From assembly GCA_002104905.1 (NCBI GenBank), contig MCFE01000061.1, positions 1 to 64,000 of the forward strand: a stretch of 64,000 nucleotides of DNA, written 5' to 3'. Positions 33,371-45,300 of the stretch are shown here, one piece after another. Below the pieces are notes generated by a model. That model did not search any database and was not told where the DNA came from. It was given only the letters and a program-made list of their open reading frames with translations. Position numbers and translations under genes: made by a program. This DNA comes from Basidiobolus meristosporus CBS 931.73 (lineage: Eukaryota > Basidiobolomycota > Basidiobolomycetes > Basidiobolales > Basidiobolaceae). Positions within the stretch are counted from its first letter, which is position 1. Every line of letters begins with the position of its first letter.

Positions 33371-35221
33371 ATGTTTAGAGGTGTTCAAGTTTCCACACAA
33401 AGATCTTTGGCTTCTCAAGCCACCGCGAGAACCGCTTCTAGAGTCCATAGTTCTCGCATTTTATCCTTCAAGAAGGTACATACTTCGTGGAATTCCATTT
33501 CAGGTGTAGATAGATAATACCAACTCACTTTCAATAGCCTTACACCACCGAAGCCACCACCAATTCAACCACTACCACTGCCATCCCTACTGCCGCTCCT
33601 AAAAAGAAGCGCTCTTTGTTGAAGACCATTTCACTTTTGACCGTTCTAGGTGGGGCTGGTTACGTTGGCTCCGGCTTTTACTCTTTGAAGGATGAAAACT
33701 TCAGAAAGTACTTCACCGAGTACGTACCCGGCGCCAAAGATTTCGTCACCGAGATTGAAAGCGAGAAAGATCCTTTGGGCCGTCTTCAACTAGAAGCCAA
33801 GAAATTGCCCGAGTACGGAAGTAATCTGTACAATACCCTGCTAGGCTACACCAGTGACGCCAAAAAGATGATTGACGACATGCGCAAGAACGAGGAGCCT
33901 CAATATGGTTTCCCCAAAGAGAGTGCGCCTGTGACCACACATCCCGAAGCTAAAGCCATTTCACAAACTACCTTCACCCCCACTTCAGTTGTGGTCGACT
34001 CTGAGGAAGAGGTTACTCTCCGCCCTCCCGCTGAAGCCCTTAGTCATGCTGCTGAGGATGCCGGAGAGGCTCTCCGAAAGATCAAGCATGCCCTATTCGA
34101 TGTCCCTGAGTTCGAGTCCAACGATCCCAGCGTCAACAACGTCCTAAAAAATGTCAACAATGTGCTCAAATCCTTAAACGATGAGACCTTTACTCAGGAA
34201 AATTACGTCACTTTGATCCAAAAAGCCAAGGAAGCCATCCACGACCTTCAAAGCTACATCGCCACTTTGAAGGATAGTGAAAAGAAAGCCCTCCAAGACG
34301 AACTCGAGAAGCAAACCAAGCACTTCAACGAGGCTTTGGCGAAGCAACACGATTCTGCTGCCCAACAGCTCGCGGATCTTCAGGCACACATGAAAGAGAG
34401 ATTCCTGAAAGAAAAGAACGAGATTAAGAAGGAATACCTTGGGCAACTCTCGAAATCCTTGGAGAAGCAAGCTCAGGATCTGGAGAGACGCTGGAGCAGG
34501 GAGCTTCAAATTCGCCTAGACAACGAAAGGGGCGGACGCCTTTCAAACATCGACCAGATCATGGCTCGTCTGAGGGGTCTGGAGTCCATTTGCTTCGACA
34601 ACGACTCCTACATCGAGAGAAGTGCCCGCGTCAATCAAATGCTGTGCGCCGTTCAAGCACTCCGCACCGCCATCTATCAGCCTCACAAAACTCCATTTAC
34701 AGATGAGGTTGCCCTCGTCAGCAAGCTTGGAGCTCAGTTCCCGCTGATCAGCGCGGTTGCCAGCTCCATTAGCTTGTCGGTTCAAGAGGCAGGCATCGAT
34801 TCATTACCCGATCTTCTTGAGCGTTTCGAGGCCGTCAGCAAGGAAGTTAGACGTGCTTCCCTTATCCCTGAGGATGGAGGCTTCGTGTCCCATCTCATGT
34901 CCGTATTCTTGTCTAAATTGATGTTCAAGAAGCACGGATTGGTGGAGGGTGACGACGTCGAGTCCGTACTCGCCAGAGTGGAGTATTTCCTGAGAGAGAA
35001 TGACCTGGAGCAGGCTACCCGCGAGTTCAACCAGCTTAAGGGCTGGCCCAAGAACATCGCCAAGGATTGGATCGCTTCGGCCAGAGTTCACCTTGAAGTT
35101 AAACAGGCGCTTGAGGTAAGTGCATGGCCCACTAAACAACCAGACAACCCTGGCTAACCTAGACCACCCAACATAGGTAATCGAATGCCAAGCTCAGCTT
35201 GCCTCCTTGAACATGGCTTAA
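33371..35221 (+). CDS. MIC60: MICOS complex subunit Mic60 (mitofilin)
   Basis: Three exons: 33371-33475, 33538-35115, 35177-35221 (575 aa, normal for the family). Mic60 is the core of the MICOS complex that holds cristae junctions and contacts the outer membrane. The first exon encodes an amphipathic, Ser/Arg-rich presequence (MFRGVQVSTQRSLASQATAR). A Thr-rich linker and KKKR precede a single inner-membrane segment near residues 61-83 (ISLLTVLGGAGYVGSGFY). The intermembrane-space part has a coiled coil (about 220-320) and the C-terminal mitofilin signature region ending in a helix that spans the last intron (VHLEVKQALEV then IECQAQLASLNMA). The 45-nt last exon is required to complete this helix; without it translation would run into intron sequence. 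It converges on the SDR gene. Confidence 0.93.
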
Positions 35222-35863
35222 TGCCACACTTTCTCCTTCACCATTCTGCATTTCACCCTGGTTTTCACTTGAAATCGTAACATTCCATGTTGATAGAATT
35301 TTTATCATTCGAAAACAGAAAATGCCTTTAGGTGATCACTAACATTCCAACATTGGTGCATGTAAAGACATCTCGATTCAACGGCCGGATCTCCCCCCTC
35401 CCCTTCTTTATCCACACGATGGACATGTTTTGTTGTTCGCTACTATACTTTCGTTCTATTGAGCCGTCATATCCTCCATCATAATATCAAAATTTATGCC
35501 AAAATCCAATATAAAGTCTTTTCCTCTCTATTCACCGTCCAATGCTCCACCCGGCTGATAGGCGCATGGGTGGTGAAGCATGCTGCCCGCGGGACGTCAT
35601 TCCGGCGACCTCGCTAGAAGGCGCCACCGACGTTGCGTGGACGTTTCACGATATCGACACCCTCACGGCGGACGGCCCGATGGCCTACACTGCACAAGAT
35701 CAATCCCCCTTAAGGGCTTGCGTGGCCTCTTGGCCAGCGAATTGCTGTTTCTGAGTGGGGTGTGATCATGACGGGGCGGCTTCAAAATGGCGGCCAAGTC
35801 CTTCAATAGTGATGCCTCGTTTATTTCATATTCGAGAAAAAAAAGCCAGTGTTCGGCCGCGGA
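35222..35863. other. 3' flanks of convergent MIC60 and SDR genes
   Basis: No gene recognised. A locally GC-rich stretch at about 35540-35790 contrasts with the AT-rich surroundings but holds only overlapping short frames. Confidence 0.45.
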
Positions 35864-37287
35864 CTACACCCGCTTTCTGGGTCTTGGGTTCATCATGTGT
35901 TCCAACTCCTTCTCCAGATTCGGGGGCGTTTGCTTTCTGATCTCTTGGATCTGCCTTAGTTCATCCTCAATTGAAGGCTGGATCATGCGATGGGTGCGTT
36001 TATTCTTGCTAGTCAGTCCATGGGCTCGCAAGTAGGTGTACAGGATTCTCTCAGCAGGGGTTGCTTTGATGCCCAGATCCGTCAGACTCAGCTCCGTGCC
36101 CGAGACGATATTGTCATGCCGGAGTAGTCTGACCTGGTCCTGCGTTAGGGTAAATAGGTTGAGCGGAAGTTTCTCAAGGAAGAAGCCTTGAACCATTCCA
36201 ACAGCCCATGGAAGCGACAGGATGGGCCGTTTCGTCCCCGCTTGGTCCAAGCACAGTTGCATCATCTCCCGGTAAGTGTACACTGTAATTAAGCGCTGGT
36301 TCATGTTTGCCCGCCAGGCTCATGACAAGCAAAGGGTACTTACCTTTGGGTCCTCCAAGCTCAACGATTCTGCCGGAAACCGACTTGTCGGTGGCACACT
36401 TCACCACCGCCTTGGCTACGTCCCACACATACACTGGTTGGAACTTTGTTTTGCCTCCGCCAAAGACGGGGACAAACGGCAGGATTTTGGCTAGTTTGGA
36501 AAAGCGCTAGGCTCGAGAAAAAGGATGTGAGCAGGGTGTCGGGTGCAAAACTCCCGTAAAAAGCCTACGTTGAAGAAGTCATCCTCAGGTCCGAAGACCA
36601 GGCTTGGTCGTAGAATGACCGACTCCGGAAGCGTGTCATGAACAGCTATTTCCCCTAGCCCTACAACAGACGTTGGCAACCATGTTCTCCTTGACGTTTT
36701 ACATTGAGGAAACTACCTTTGGATTTGGCGTAGGGGATGGTGGAGTCGGGATTGGCCCCGATGGCGCTGACGTGAACAAGTCGTGCGCCCGCCTCCTTGG
36801 CGGCAAGAGCAATGTTACGAGCTCCCAGATGTTGAACGTTGTCAAAGGTATACTTGGGCTTCTTCTCATGCATGATCCCCACCAAGTTAACAACAACGTT
36901 GGCCTCCTGAGTAGCTTCCATGATGGCTTGTCTGTCTAATATATCCACACTAACTGAGGGCAGTATTTGATTGCCCAGATGTCTTAGGGCGTCGTTTTTG
37001 GTTCGTCCGACAAGCTGGACGGTGGTGTCTGCATCTTGTATGAAGCCTCTAGCCACGTACTTTCCTACAGAAGCGAGGGGTTAAGTTTGTGTTGCGAAAG
37101 AGAGCCCAGCTGGTTGCTGGTGGTCCTTAGCAAACCAGCGGGATGAGGTTCCCCTTATTTTACCTAAAAACCCGTTCCCGCCAAATACCACGACCTTCTG
37201 TTTTGCAGGTGAAGGTCTGCTGGTGGTGAAGTGTCGGGTGCTCCCAAGGGCGTGTCTGGCGATATACTGGGGCTTGATCAACATCAT
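35864..37287 (-). CDS. Mitochondrial NDUFA9/COQ11-type atypical SDR
   Basis: Five exons: 37287-37164, 37064-36717, 36654-36569, 36506-36344, 36282-35864 (380 codons, 379 aa). A presequence (MLIKPQYIARHALGSTRHFT) precedes the Rossmann motif FGGNGFLG (Gly at 36, 39 and 42). Family blocks follow: VVVNLVGIMHE, LVHVSAIGANPDS, YAKSKGE, VILRPSLVFGPEDDFFN, FQPVYVWDVAKAV, ELGGPK and LTQDQVRLLRHDNIVSG. The YAKSK supplies the SDR Tyr-X3-Lys pair. This sequence resembles the alpha-proteobacterial form and fungal Coq11 as much as the complex I subunit NDUFA9; Coq11 modulates coenzyme Q synthesis. Which paralog it is cannot be settled by eye. Intron 2 runs from GTAGTT to GGGCTAG, and restores KGEIAVHD. Confidence 0.85.
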
Positions 37288-38497
37288 GTCCTGCTTGCTT
37301 CAGTATCAAGAGGGAATCCGAATTTATTTTGGAGGTTGGGGAGCTCATACGCTGCTAGATCGGCACTTGTTACGTGTCCTGGCTAGATTGCGTGACCGAT
37401 CATTAGTGTAAAACGGTCCTATTGAGCCAGGAGTGCCAGGTGGATCCCGCTGACAGATACTCCGCACTCAACCACCAATAAATGGCCGCTGTCCGGATTC
37501 ATGCTTGTATCCACTAGAATTCAAGTGGATTCGACTTAGAAGCCCACTATAAACAGGTAGTTAGGTCAGCTTTGATTGCCAAGTTATCTGATCTATGGCA
37601 ATCCCGTGTCATTTACCATCGTCCTGTGGATCCTCCTTAAAATGATACTTGTATCCGTAACCGGAATCCCAATACAGCATCTTTGGTGGTGAGCAGGTGA
37701 ATATAATCAGGTGACCATATGGTTGTCAGATATTCTCTTAGGGCAGTACGTCTCCCAACCACAGAAATACATGTATTGAGAGTGGAAAATGAAACCGGGA
37801 GGTGTAAGGAACCTGTGTGGTTTGTACTTACTTGTTAATTGATGCAAAGCAAACCTGTAAATATGCCTAGAATGGTCTGTAATTCTTCTCTCCTTTCAAT
37901 CCTCCATATGCCAACTCATCATGTCCACAAGGGATATCAATGTAATCTCCTTGAGTGGATTTATGCATGGGAGTACTTGCAACCCAACTCTTTTTTCTGT
38001 CCCCCTTCACATCTGCTCCATAGGAAAATCCCAAAAAGTGAAGCATGGCACTATTCTCTTTTCCCACTGTGCTAGATGCAGTACTGTTTAGTAGTCCTCA
38101 CTAAGGCTAGAAGTTATACAATTAAAGTTGTAACTCTGGGGAAACTGTATTTTGGCTAGCACTATGCTAGCATTCAGCTGGTCTTTTGTATTATAATCAT
38201 AGAGGCCACTTGAGTATATGTTTACTTAGTTTATCAAATACTCACACTCATATCAGCACACATTGGTCATTGAGGCCCATCCAAAAATGGATGTAGATAT
38301 CCCTATGAATAACATTTCTGGTCCCACAGATGGATACAACCTTGATAATGCTAATGTAGAAAATTTTGTAGCTACACCTAAAAATCACTGGCCAGGTCAC
38401 CTAGACCATAGCCAATGGGTCATCAAAAAGCTTTTTTGAGATTGTTGTTGGGATTTACTACAGATATGTCACCATAATATCAGGCACTCAGGCACCA
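37288..38497. other. Boundary zone; fragment of repeat N
   Basis: After the SDR gene no ordinary gene is seen. A minus-strand fragment at about 37880-38070 (with SYGADVKGDRKKSW) matches the distal part of repeat N copy 2 (SYGADVWGDRKMS, 46475-46640), in opposite orientation. This marks the start of the repeat-rich compartment. Confidence 0.6.
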
Positions 38498-39050
38498 ATT
38501 AATGCCATAAGCCCAGAACAGACTGAATCCCATCATAGCCAAGAAGAATTACCAACAAGAAAACAGCTGCTTTCACAAGAGTTGGAAGCATAGCCAGTTG
38601 AGCTACACTCTGGTGAGGTAGTTGAGTTTGCAGAGAAAGGCAATTTGTCTACCACTGCTTTCACATCCTTCATTGTTGACAGAGTGGAGGTCCCACTGAC
38701 AGACAAAGTAACAATATCAAGAACTCAAATGTTTATCACAATGCTTTCAGTGGAATTTTGCAACATGAATAGGTACACCAAAGGTTGCAGCACTTCTTCA
38801 AGAGCAGTGCTCAAGAAAACACACTTGAATATTGCAAGGATTTATTACAATGACTGGCAGATGAGGAGCCAGACCTTGTAGTGCCAACTGAAGACCAGGA
38901 CATATGGGAACCAGTGCATGGACAGCATTATAAAGCCATAGGGTTCCTGCCAAAGCCATGGAAACAAGGTGCTACAACAGAAATACTTATTCAGTGGTGG
39001 ATTTTGATGAAGTTACTTGTTGAGTGTGAGGTTGGACTTAATGTTAGTGT
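38498..39050 (+). repeat. Repeat N copy 1, left part (split by Copia)
   Basis: Matches repeat N copies 2 and 3 at DNA and protein level (VDRVEVPLTDKVTISRTQ against ILDRVKIPLTDKATMS). It is broken by stop codons. It ends exactly at the Copia 1 target duplication AGTGT (39046-39050) and resumes at 45014. Confidence 0.75.
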
Positions 39051-39382
39051 TGTTGTAAGAGTCTTGGAGATATTGGAAGTGACTGGGAGGACAAGTAGAT
39101 TATGTGGTTCTCACTTAATGATTTATTGAATGTAAAAGTAGTATTTATACTTTTACCTGGTCTTGGCACTAAAAACACGTAGAATAGGTTAAGGAAGGTC
39201 CCAAGAACATATGTGCAAAGTTTGGGGCTGTTTGGACAACCTTGAGAATTTTCATGTTCTGGGTAAATATTCCAAGTAAATCCCAACAAGGAATTTGGTC
39301 AGTATTCTCTAGGATTTGAAGGTAATAATCTAAGTGACTAAGTTAGGTGAGTATTTAGGTGGAAATACAAATCTTTACAACA
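39051..39382 (-). repeat. Copia 1 3' LTR
   Basis: 332 bp, similar to the 348-bp LTR at 44666-45013 but with a small internal deletion near 39260 relative to it. Confidence 0.9.
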
Positions 39383-39395
39383 CTCCCACTCAGGT

Positions 39396-39633
39396 AAATG
39401 TTCATACTGACTAGTCCTAATTTTGACCTAAGATATTCAAACTTGTCTCCAGCTAATGGTTTGGTGAATATGTCTGCAATCATTTCATCTGTAGGACTGT
39501 AAACTAAGCTAACTAAATGTTCATACTGACTAGTCCTAATTTTGACTTAAGATATTCAAACTTGTCTCTAGCTAATGGTTTGGTGAATATGTCTGCAATC
39601 ATTTCATCTGTAGGATAGTAAACTAAGCTAACT
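39396..39633 (-). repeat. 119-bp tandem duplication inside Copia 1
   Basis: Two direct units with period 119 (39396-39514 and 39515-39633) that differ at only a few bases. They cover the end of the RNase H region just before the 3' LTR. Confidence 0.85.
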
Positions 39634-39676
39634 AAGTTATTTTCTATAGCTTCACATATGAAATGATGTCTAATAT

Positions 39677-42600
39677 CTATGTGCTTGGTTCTAGCATGAA
39701 AAGTTGGATTCCTTGATTATCTTGAAATAAAGTAATAGGCATTTTTTGACATTGGCCTAAATCTGTAAACAGCTTTCTTAACCACATTGCTTCTTCTGTA
39801 GCTTCACAGGCTGCCATGTACTCTGCCTCTGTGGTAGAAAGTGCTACAGTTGGTTGCTTTCCTGAACTCCATGAAATTGCTCCTTTACAGTAAAGAAAGG
39901 TGTATCCTGTTGTGGATCTTCTTTCTTCTAAATTTTGTCCCCAATCAGCACCAGAGTATCCCACAAGATCCTGTTCTGAATCCTTATAAGTGTATCTTAA
40001 GCAGATATCAGCAGCTCCTTTTAGGTATCTAAAAATCTGCTTGACTGCTGCAATATGATCAGATCCATAGTTTGGATTATGTTGGTTGACAACTCCCACT
40101 GAATATAAGATATCTGGATGTGTTCCAAGCATAATATACATCAGACTGCCAACCATAGATTGATAAGGAAAGTCAGGGCTTTCAGATGGCAACAATCTCT
40201 TGATTTGGTTGAGTTTTGACCAAGTTAAGGTTTGTCTCCATTGGGGTAGCTGCTGGTTTACAGTCTTCCATTTTGTACTTCTTTAGTATATCTTGAATAT
40301 ACTTGGACTGGCTTAGGGTATAGTCTGGGTACTTCTGTCTATGGAGAACTTAGTCCCTAAGTAGTAACTAAGTTCTCCTAGATCAGACATCTTGAACTCC
40401 TTAGATAGGCTGGATTTAGTCACTTCCAATGTTTCTAGGTTATGGGTGGCTATAATAAGATCATCCACATATAGAGCTAATAGATCTGGATTTACTCTAT
40501 CTGGCTTATAGTATATACTATAGTCAGCATTACTCCTTTTGAAACTCAAAGATTCCAAATAAGAATCTATCTTGCAATTCTAGGCTCTTGGTGATTGTTT
40601 GAGACCATATAGTGACTTTTTAAGCTTGCAGACCTGATGGGGGTTATCTTGGTCAACAAACCCATCCAGCTCATCCATATACATGTCCTCATCAAGTTCT
40701 CCATTCAAAATGCAGTTTTTACATCCATTTGATGAATAAAAAACTTATATTTGGCTGCAATAGCCAATATTAATCTGATGGAATTAAACTTGGCTACCAG
40801 TGCAAGGGTCTCAGTGTAGTCAAGTCCTTTTGTGTGAGAGTATCCTTTGGCCACAAGTCTTGCTTTGTATCTTACAATTGTACCATCAGCCTTGTATTTT
40901 GTCTTGAAGACCCATCTGCATCCTATTGATTTTTGGTTGATTGGTAATTTGACTAAGTCCCAATTTTGATTTTCCATCAGGGCTTGATATTCCTCAGTCA
41001 TTGCAGATCTCTAAAACTTTGTCTGAGGGCTATTTATGGCCTCTTTTACAGTCTGGGGTTCATCAATATGGACTGAATAGGCATAGGCTAAGCTTGTAGC
41101 CTCATGGATATAGTAATTTGGACTATTTCTTATCCAATTGGATCTCCAGGCATTTGATACTGGATGATCACTTCTGGGATATTCCTGGGCACAGATTCTG
41201 GCTGAACCACGGTTGTAGAGTCCTCTGGAGTGAAAAAACCTTCATTGTTTTGCTCTGATTCAATCCTGACAACTGGTGGACTTGAGACCAAATTTTTGTA
41301 ATCATCTGATGTTGTTTTTTGTGAAAATTTTGAATTTTCATCAAACAACACATCCCTGGACTTGATCAGCTTCTTTGCTTTGGTATTGTAGAGTCTGTAT
41401 GCCTTACTCTCATTGAAGTAGCTCAAAAATATGCATTTTACACTTTTTGGCTCAAATTTTGACTGATTTCTGGCCAGTTTTTTTGCATATGCTCTACACC
41501 CAAATATTCTTGGATGTTCTGCACTTGGTATGCATCCATACCATGCTTCAAATGGAGTAGAATCACAAAGTATTCTGTTATAGCTCCTATTTTTAAGGTA
41601 TACAGCAATGGCAACTGATTCCACCCAAAAATCATAGCATAATTTTTGATCATGGATCATACATCTTGCCATATCAATTATTGATCTGTTAATACATTCT
41701 GCTACTCCATTTTGCTGTGGGGAGTATGGTACAGTAGTCTCTTGCTTTATCCCATGAATTTTGCAGAAGTGGATGAAGAGTTTTGAGGCATATTCTGTGG
41801 TAATGGAAAGTATTCCATTACTACAATATCTCTAAAACCAATATTGCACTCATTTCTTTATTTTGCTTTTTGCTATTCTAACATGCAAGTGAAAGTTCAA
41901 GAATTTCCAACTCTAAAGAACAAATGCTCCAGACCCTGACAAGCAATCTACCCAAGAATATTATGTCATACAGAACACGTAGTAGCCAACACATGTTTCA
42001 AATTACAGCTCATTTGAAGCAGTACTTAAGGAGTTATGACCAAAAGAGTCCAATTATTATATATACTATGCCTTATTGCTAGGATTACTATGGTACTTTG
42101 ATTGCATGTAACTTTTGAACCAGCCAATCAAATCACATGAAGTTTCCACAGGTGCTGCGCCTATGTCTGATCTGCGCCACTGCATAATTTTAGCTTTGTA
42201 CTATGTGTATTGCTTGCGCAATTGCCCAAAAACTTTGATCCTTCAAAATTTTCATATATATGACTTCCCCAGCTGAAAAATAAAGAGAGAGCCTCTCTTT
42301 CCAGAATCTCCACACTACAATTACAAGTTTAAAGGTTATAAGACTTCCCCTGCATCACTTGCACTGCTGAGTATTCTGACTTTGATCAGTACTAAATCAG
42401 TAAAGAGACTGCAAAGCTCACAAGAATCCAATCTAAGTTCTACAAGAAACTACCCCTTTTCTGTTGGAAAAGTCCCCTCTAAGAAACCCTTTACTCTAAA
42501 GACACCCCTTTAGACACCCCTTTAGTCTAAAGGCCCCTTTAGTGACCCCTTTGGAAACCCCTTTACTCTAAAGAAGCCCCTTTAGGCACCCTTTTAGTGT

Positions 42601-43830
42601 AAAGTCCACTTTAGAGACCACTACAAGAAGCCCCTTTACTCTAAAGACACCCCTGTAGGTCTAAAGACCCCTTTAGGTTAAAGGGGAGTCAGAGTTTCCA
42701 TATTAGGAAATATTTTCTCAGAAAGGAAAGTGACTTCCAAATAAGGAAAAGTTACTATAGAAGTAAATAAGCACATTAGTTGACAGAAGGTCAGAACACT
42801 GCTGTAGAAGTGATAAACACTGCCTACTGTATATTTTGAGCCTAAGATTGAGGAAATTAGTGAAAGTTATATCTTCTATTGGTATATCAAACTCCCAATA
42901 AGCTATTTCAGTATTAGCATACTGGAAGTTGTTGTATATTGTTGATTACCCTCTACATTGTAGAACAAGCCTCAAACTAATTATAACACAACACAACATT
43001 TCTCCACCATTGTCAGAGCAGATTTTCTTGATTTTCCACCAGTTTCTCTCTCCACCTTGGCTTTAAACTCCTCAAACTTAGACAGAGCTTCTTCCTTTCT
43101 CTCCACAAAGTAGACCCATGTGTATCTTGTATAATCATCAATAAAGGTGATTAAATACTTCATCCTGCCTAAGGATAATTTTGCATAGGCCCACACAGAT
43201 CTGAGTGAATTAGATCTAATTTTTTCTTAGTTTTGATTAACCCAGAGCTCTTGAACAGTTGTCTGGCTTGTTTCCCATATATGCAGGCTTCACAGTGCTC
43301 CAAATTAGCTGGGGGATCAATTTTTACTCCAGAAATTAGCTGATCTTTGATCATTTTACGCAAATAATCAAAATTGATGTGTCCAAATCTCCTATGCCAA
43401 AGCATTGGTGTTTCTTCATTTAAGTTACATATATTGGCTTCCAGATATGATGGAATATAACTCAACTTGTATAGATTCTTATCTCTGATGCCCAAAGCAA
43501 TATGGGCACCATTTTGATCAGTGATCCTGCATCCAGAATTGTCAAAGCTGAAACTGAGTCCTTCTGCTGAGGCCTTACTTACAGAGAGTAGGTTCTTGGT
43601 TATTTCTGGTACACAGAGTACTTCTTTAGAGGTCAGTGTATGGCTTCCTTCACTGCTTCTAAGGTTTACTTGAATAGTTCCTTCTCCCACTGCATCAAGT
43701 GATCTATTGTCACCCATGAAAACCTTCTTAATTGGAATTTCTTGATATTGGGTAAAAAGTATTTTTTGGTGTGTAAAGTGTTGAGAAGCTCCAGAGTCAA
43801 TATACCATGTCTGAGAATCCTTGTTTGTGG
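39677..43830 (-). pseudogene. Copia 1 pol (protease, integrase, RT, RNase H), broken
   Basis: In minus-strand order: the protease motif WYIDSGASQH (about 43815-43775); the integrase zinc finger HRRFGHINFDYL with CEACIYGK and the core VDYTRYTWVYF type text; a break at the inserted LTR; the rest of integrase (QNGVAECINR, then 41672-41130); RT with DYTETLALVAKFNS, MDVKTAF and an intact YVDDLIIAT (about 40470-40500); and RNase H with GYSGADWG, TGYTF and ALSTTEAEYMAACEA (39677-40195). Several frames are needed and stops interrupt, so it is not functional as it stands. It supplies a useful uninterrupted reference for insertions in Copia 2. Confidence 0.9.
41796..42998 (-). mobile_element. Solo Gypsy LTR inserted in Copia 1 integrase
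   Basis: About 1.2 kb matching, in the same minus orientation by element, the LTR at 57162-58315: both share TGTGGTAATGGAAAG at one end, the CTTTAGACTAAAG-type minisatellite in the middle, and ATACTGAAATAG and TACAACAACTTCCAGTATGCT near the other end. Removing it joins the flanks GGTGGAGAA and TATGCCTC as in Copia 2 (GGTGGAGAATATACCTC). A 4- to 5-bp target duplication (TTCT or similar) is likely but blurred. No internal Gypsy sequence remains. Confidence 0.9.
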
Positions 43831-43836
43831 TAATAT

Positions 43837-44661
43837 TTAGTGCTGATATGAATAGTCTATCTTCAGTTGTTGCAGCATTTCCATATTCAGGCTTCTTTTG
43901 CTGATTATCTTTCTTTTTGAGACACCAGTCTGATGTGTGTCCTTTCCTTTTGCAGTAGTTGCAAAAAAGGTTGCTGTTGCCTTTGTAGGGTCTTGTGTAC
44001 CTCTTTGTTGGTTATAATTGCTTATTAAAGCATTTTCTTCTTCCTCCTTATTGGTGCTTGATTTTCTTAATTGTTCATCCAGGAGCCTTCCATATATGTG
44101 ATTTAAGGTCAAATCCTCAGTTCTGGACTCTAGGGCTGATACAAGGCCCTGAGACTTGTCTGTCAGTCTATTCAGGATGGTAACTATCACATCCTCATCA
44201 GTAGTTGGTATGCCCACAGATTCCATCTCATCTACCAGCAGGGTGATTCTGTTAATTAGATTTTTCATTTCATCTCCTGGCAGCCTCTTTATAGTAAAGA
44301 GTTTTTGTCTCAGATACATTTTCTAAGCATCTGAACATGACTGGTAGGTGTCTTCTAATGCTTTCCAGGCATTCTTTGCCGTTTTTGCTCTTGAGCATTG
44401 AATTAGCAGTTTGTCTTTAACATTAAGGTAAATGCAGTTAAAGGCACTTTGTTCTTTCCTCTGGTACTTCAAGGCTTCCTCTCCCATGTTTTTAGGAGGG
44501 CATTCTTCCATGACAATATCCCAAAGGCCTCTTTTTTGTAGCAACATCTTCATTTTCACCTTCCACACTTAGTAGTTAGATCCATCCAACTTTTCAGCAG
44601 AGGGAACAATTCCAGTAATAGCAGTAGTGGACATTGCAGAGAGTGACAGCTTGGGGCTCAT
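43837..44661 (-). pseudogene. Copia 1 gag, broken
   Basis: It starts at the ATG at 44661, which lies inside the primer binding site. It encodes MSPKLSLSAMSTTAIT and then hits a TAA where the other copy has CAA (NYQ). Downstream are the gag block of Copia elements (RGLWDIV, KDKLLIQCSRAKTAKNAWKALEDTY, VDEMESVGIPTTDEDVI) and a CX2CX4HX4C zinc knuckle (CNYCKRKGHTSDWC in another frame). Confidence 0.85.
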
Positions 44662-44665
44662 AACC
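44649..44665 (-). other. Copia 1 primer binding site (internal tRNA-iMet type)
   Basis: The minus strand reads GGTTATGAGCCCCAAGC directly after the 5' LTR. GGTTATGAGCCC is complementary to the conserved anticodon stem-loop of initiator tRNA-Met (GGGCTCATAACC), as in the half-tRNA priming of Drosophila copia and yeast Ty5. Confidence 0.75.
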
Positions 44666-45013
44666 TGCTGTAAGAGTCTTGGAGATATTGGAAGTGATTG
44701 GGAGGACAAGTAGATTATGTGGTTTTCACTTAATGATTTATTGAATGTAAAAGTAGTATTTATACTTTAACCTGGTCTTGACATTACAAACACATAGAAT
44801 AGGTTAAGGAAGGTCCCAAAAACATATGTGCAAAGCTTGGGGCGGCTTGGACAACTTTGAGAATTTTCATGTTCTGAGTACCTGGTATTTTGGTGAAAAT
44901 ATTCCAAGTAAATCCCGACAAGGAATTTGGTCAGCATTCTCTAGGATTTGTAGGTAATGATCTAAGTGACTAAGCTAGGTGAATATATAGGTGGAAATAC
45001 AAATTTTACAACA
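44666..45013 (-). repeat. Copia 1 5' LTR
   Basis: 348 bp, TG...CA, flanked outside by AGTGT. Contains CACTTAATGA and TATTTATACTTT sequences also seen in the other LTR copies. Confidence 0.9.
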
Positions 45014-45300
45014 AGTGTAGGGTATAGGGACTTATATAGGTTGATACAATTGGCAATCAAGGTACAACTCAAGTTTCAATGGAAATAAAGCAATTTGCAT
45101 CCATAAAATAAGAGAAATGGCTGAGTCAGGAAGTAAGGAATACAAAAAGAGCCAATAGCCAACCAATGGACACAATTGAAGGAGGCAATAGAGTGTCCAG
45201 GATCAGAAAGTGAGCAAATTGGCAGGGAACTAATCAAAAGCCACTTATACATTGTTGTGATGAGAAATTTTGACCAAGTTTTTTATTATTTTTCATAGGG
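45014..45300 (+). repeat. Repeat N copy 1, right part
   Basis: Continues 39050 once the Copia 1 element is removed: the join reproduces the text of repeat N copy 2 (GACTTATATAG...TACAATTGGCAAT). Confidence 0.75.

Larger units (their letters stand above)
39046..45018 (-). mobile_element. Ty1/Copia element 1 with target duplication AGTGT
   Basis: LTRs lie at 39051-39382 and 44666-45013 with TG...CA ends, and a 5-bp duplication AGTGT flanks them (39046-39050 and 45014-45018). The element reads right to left. A polypurine tract (GAGTGGGAG) precedes the left-hand LTR. The primer site GGTTATGAGCCCCAAG (minus strand, 44665-44650) abuts the right-hand LTR. Gag and pol are full length in order but degenerate, and a solo Gypsy LTR interrupts the integrase. 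It sits inside repeat N copy 1. Confidence 0.93.

Noticed and set aside
36661-36717. A 27-nt intron (GTAGTT to GTCAAG) in the SDR gene
   Set aside because: A 62-nt intron ending at GGGCTAG gives the conserved KGEIAVHD text and normal intron length.
42465-42690. Regular repeats considered as a CRISPR array
   Set aside because: Eukaryotic LTR minisatellite with variable, partly self-complementary units and no unique spacers of constant length.
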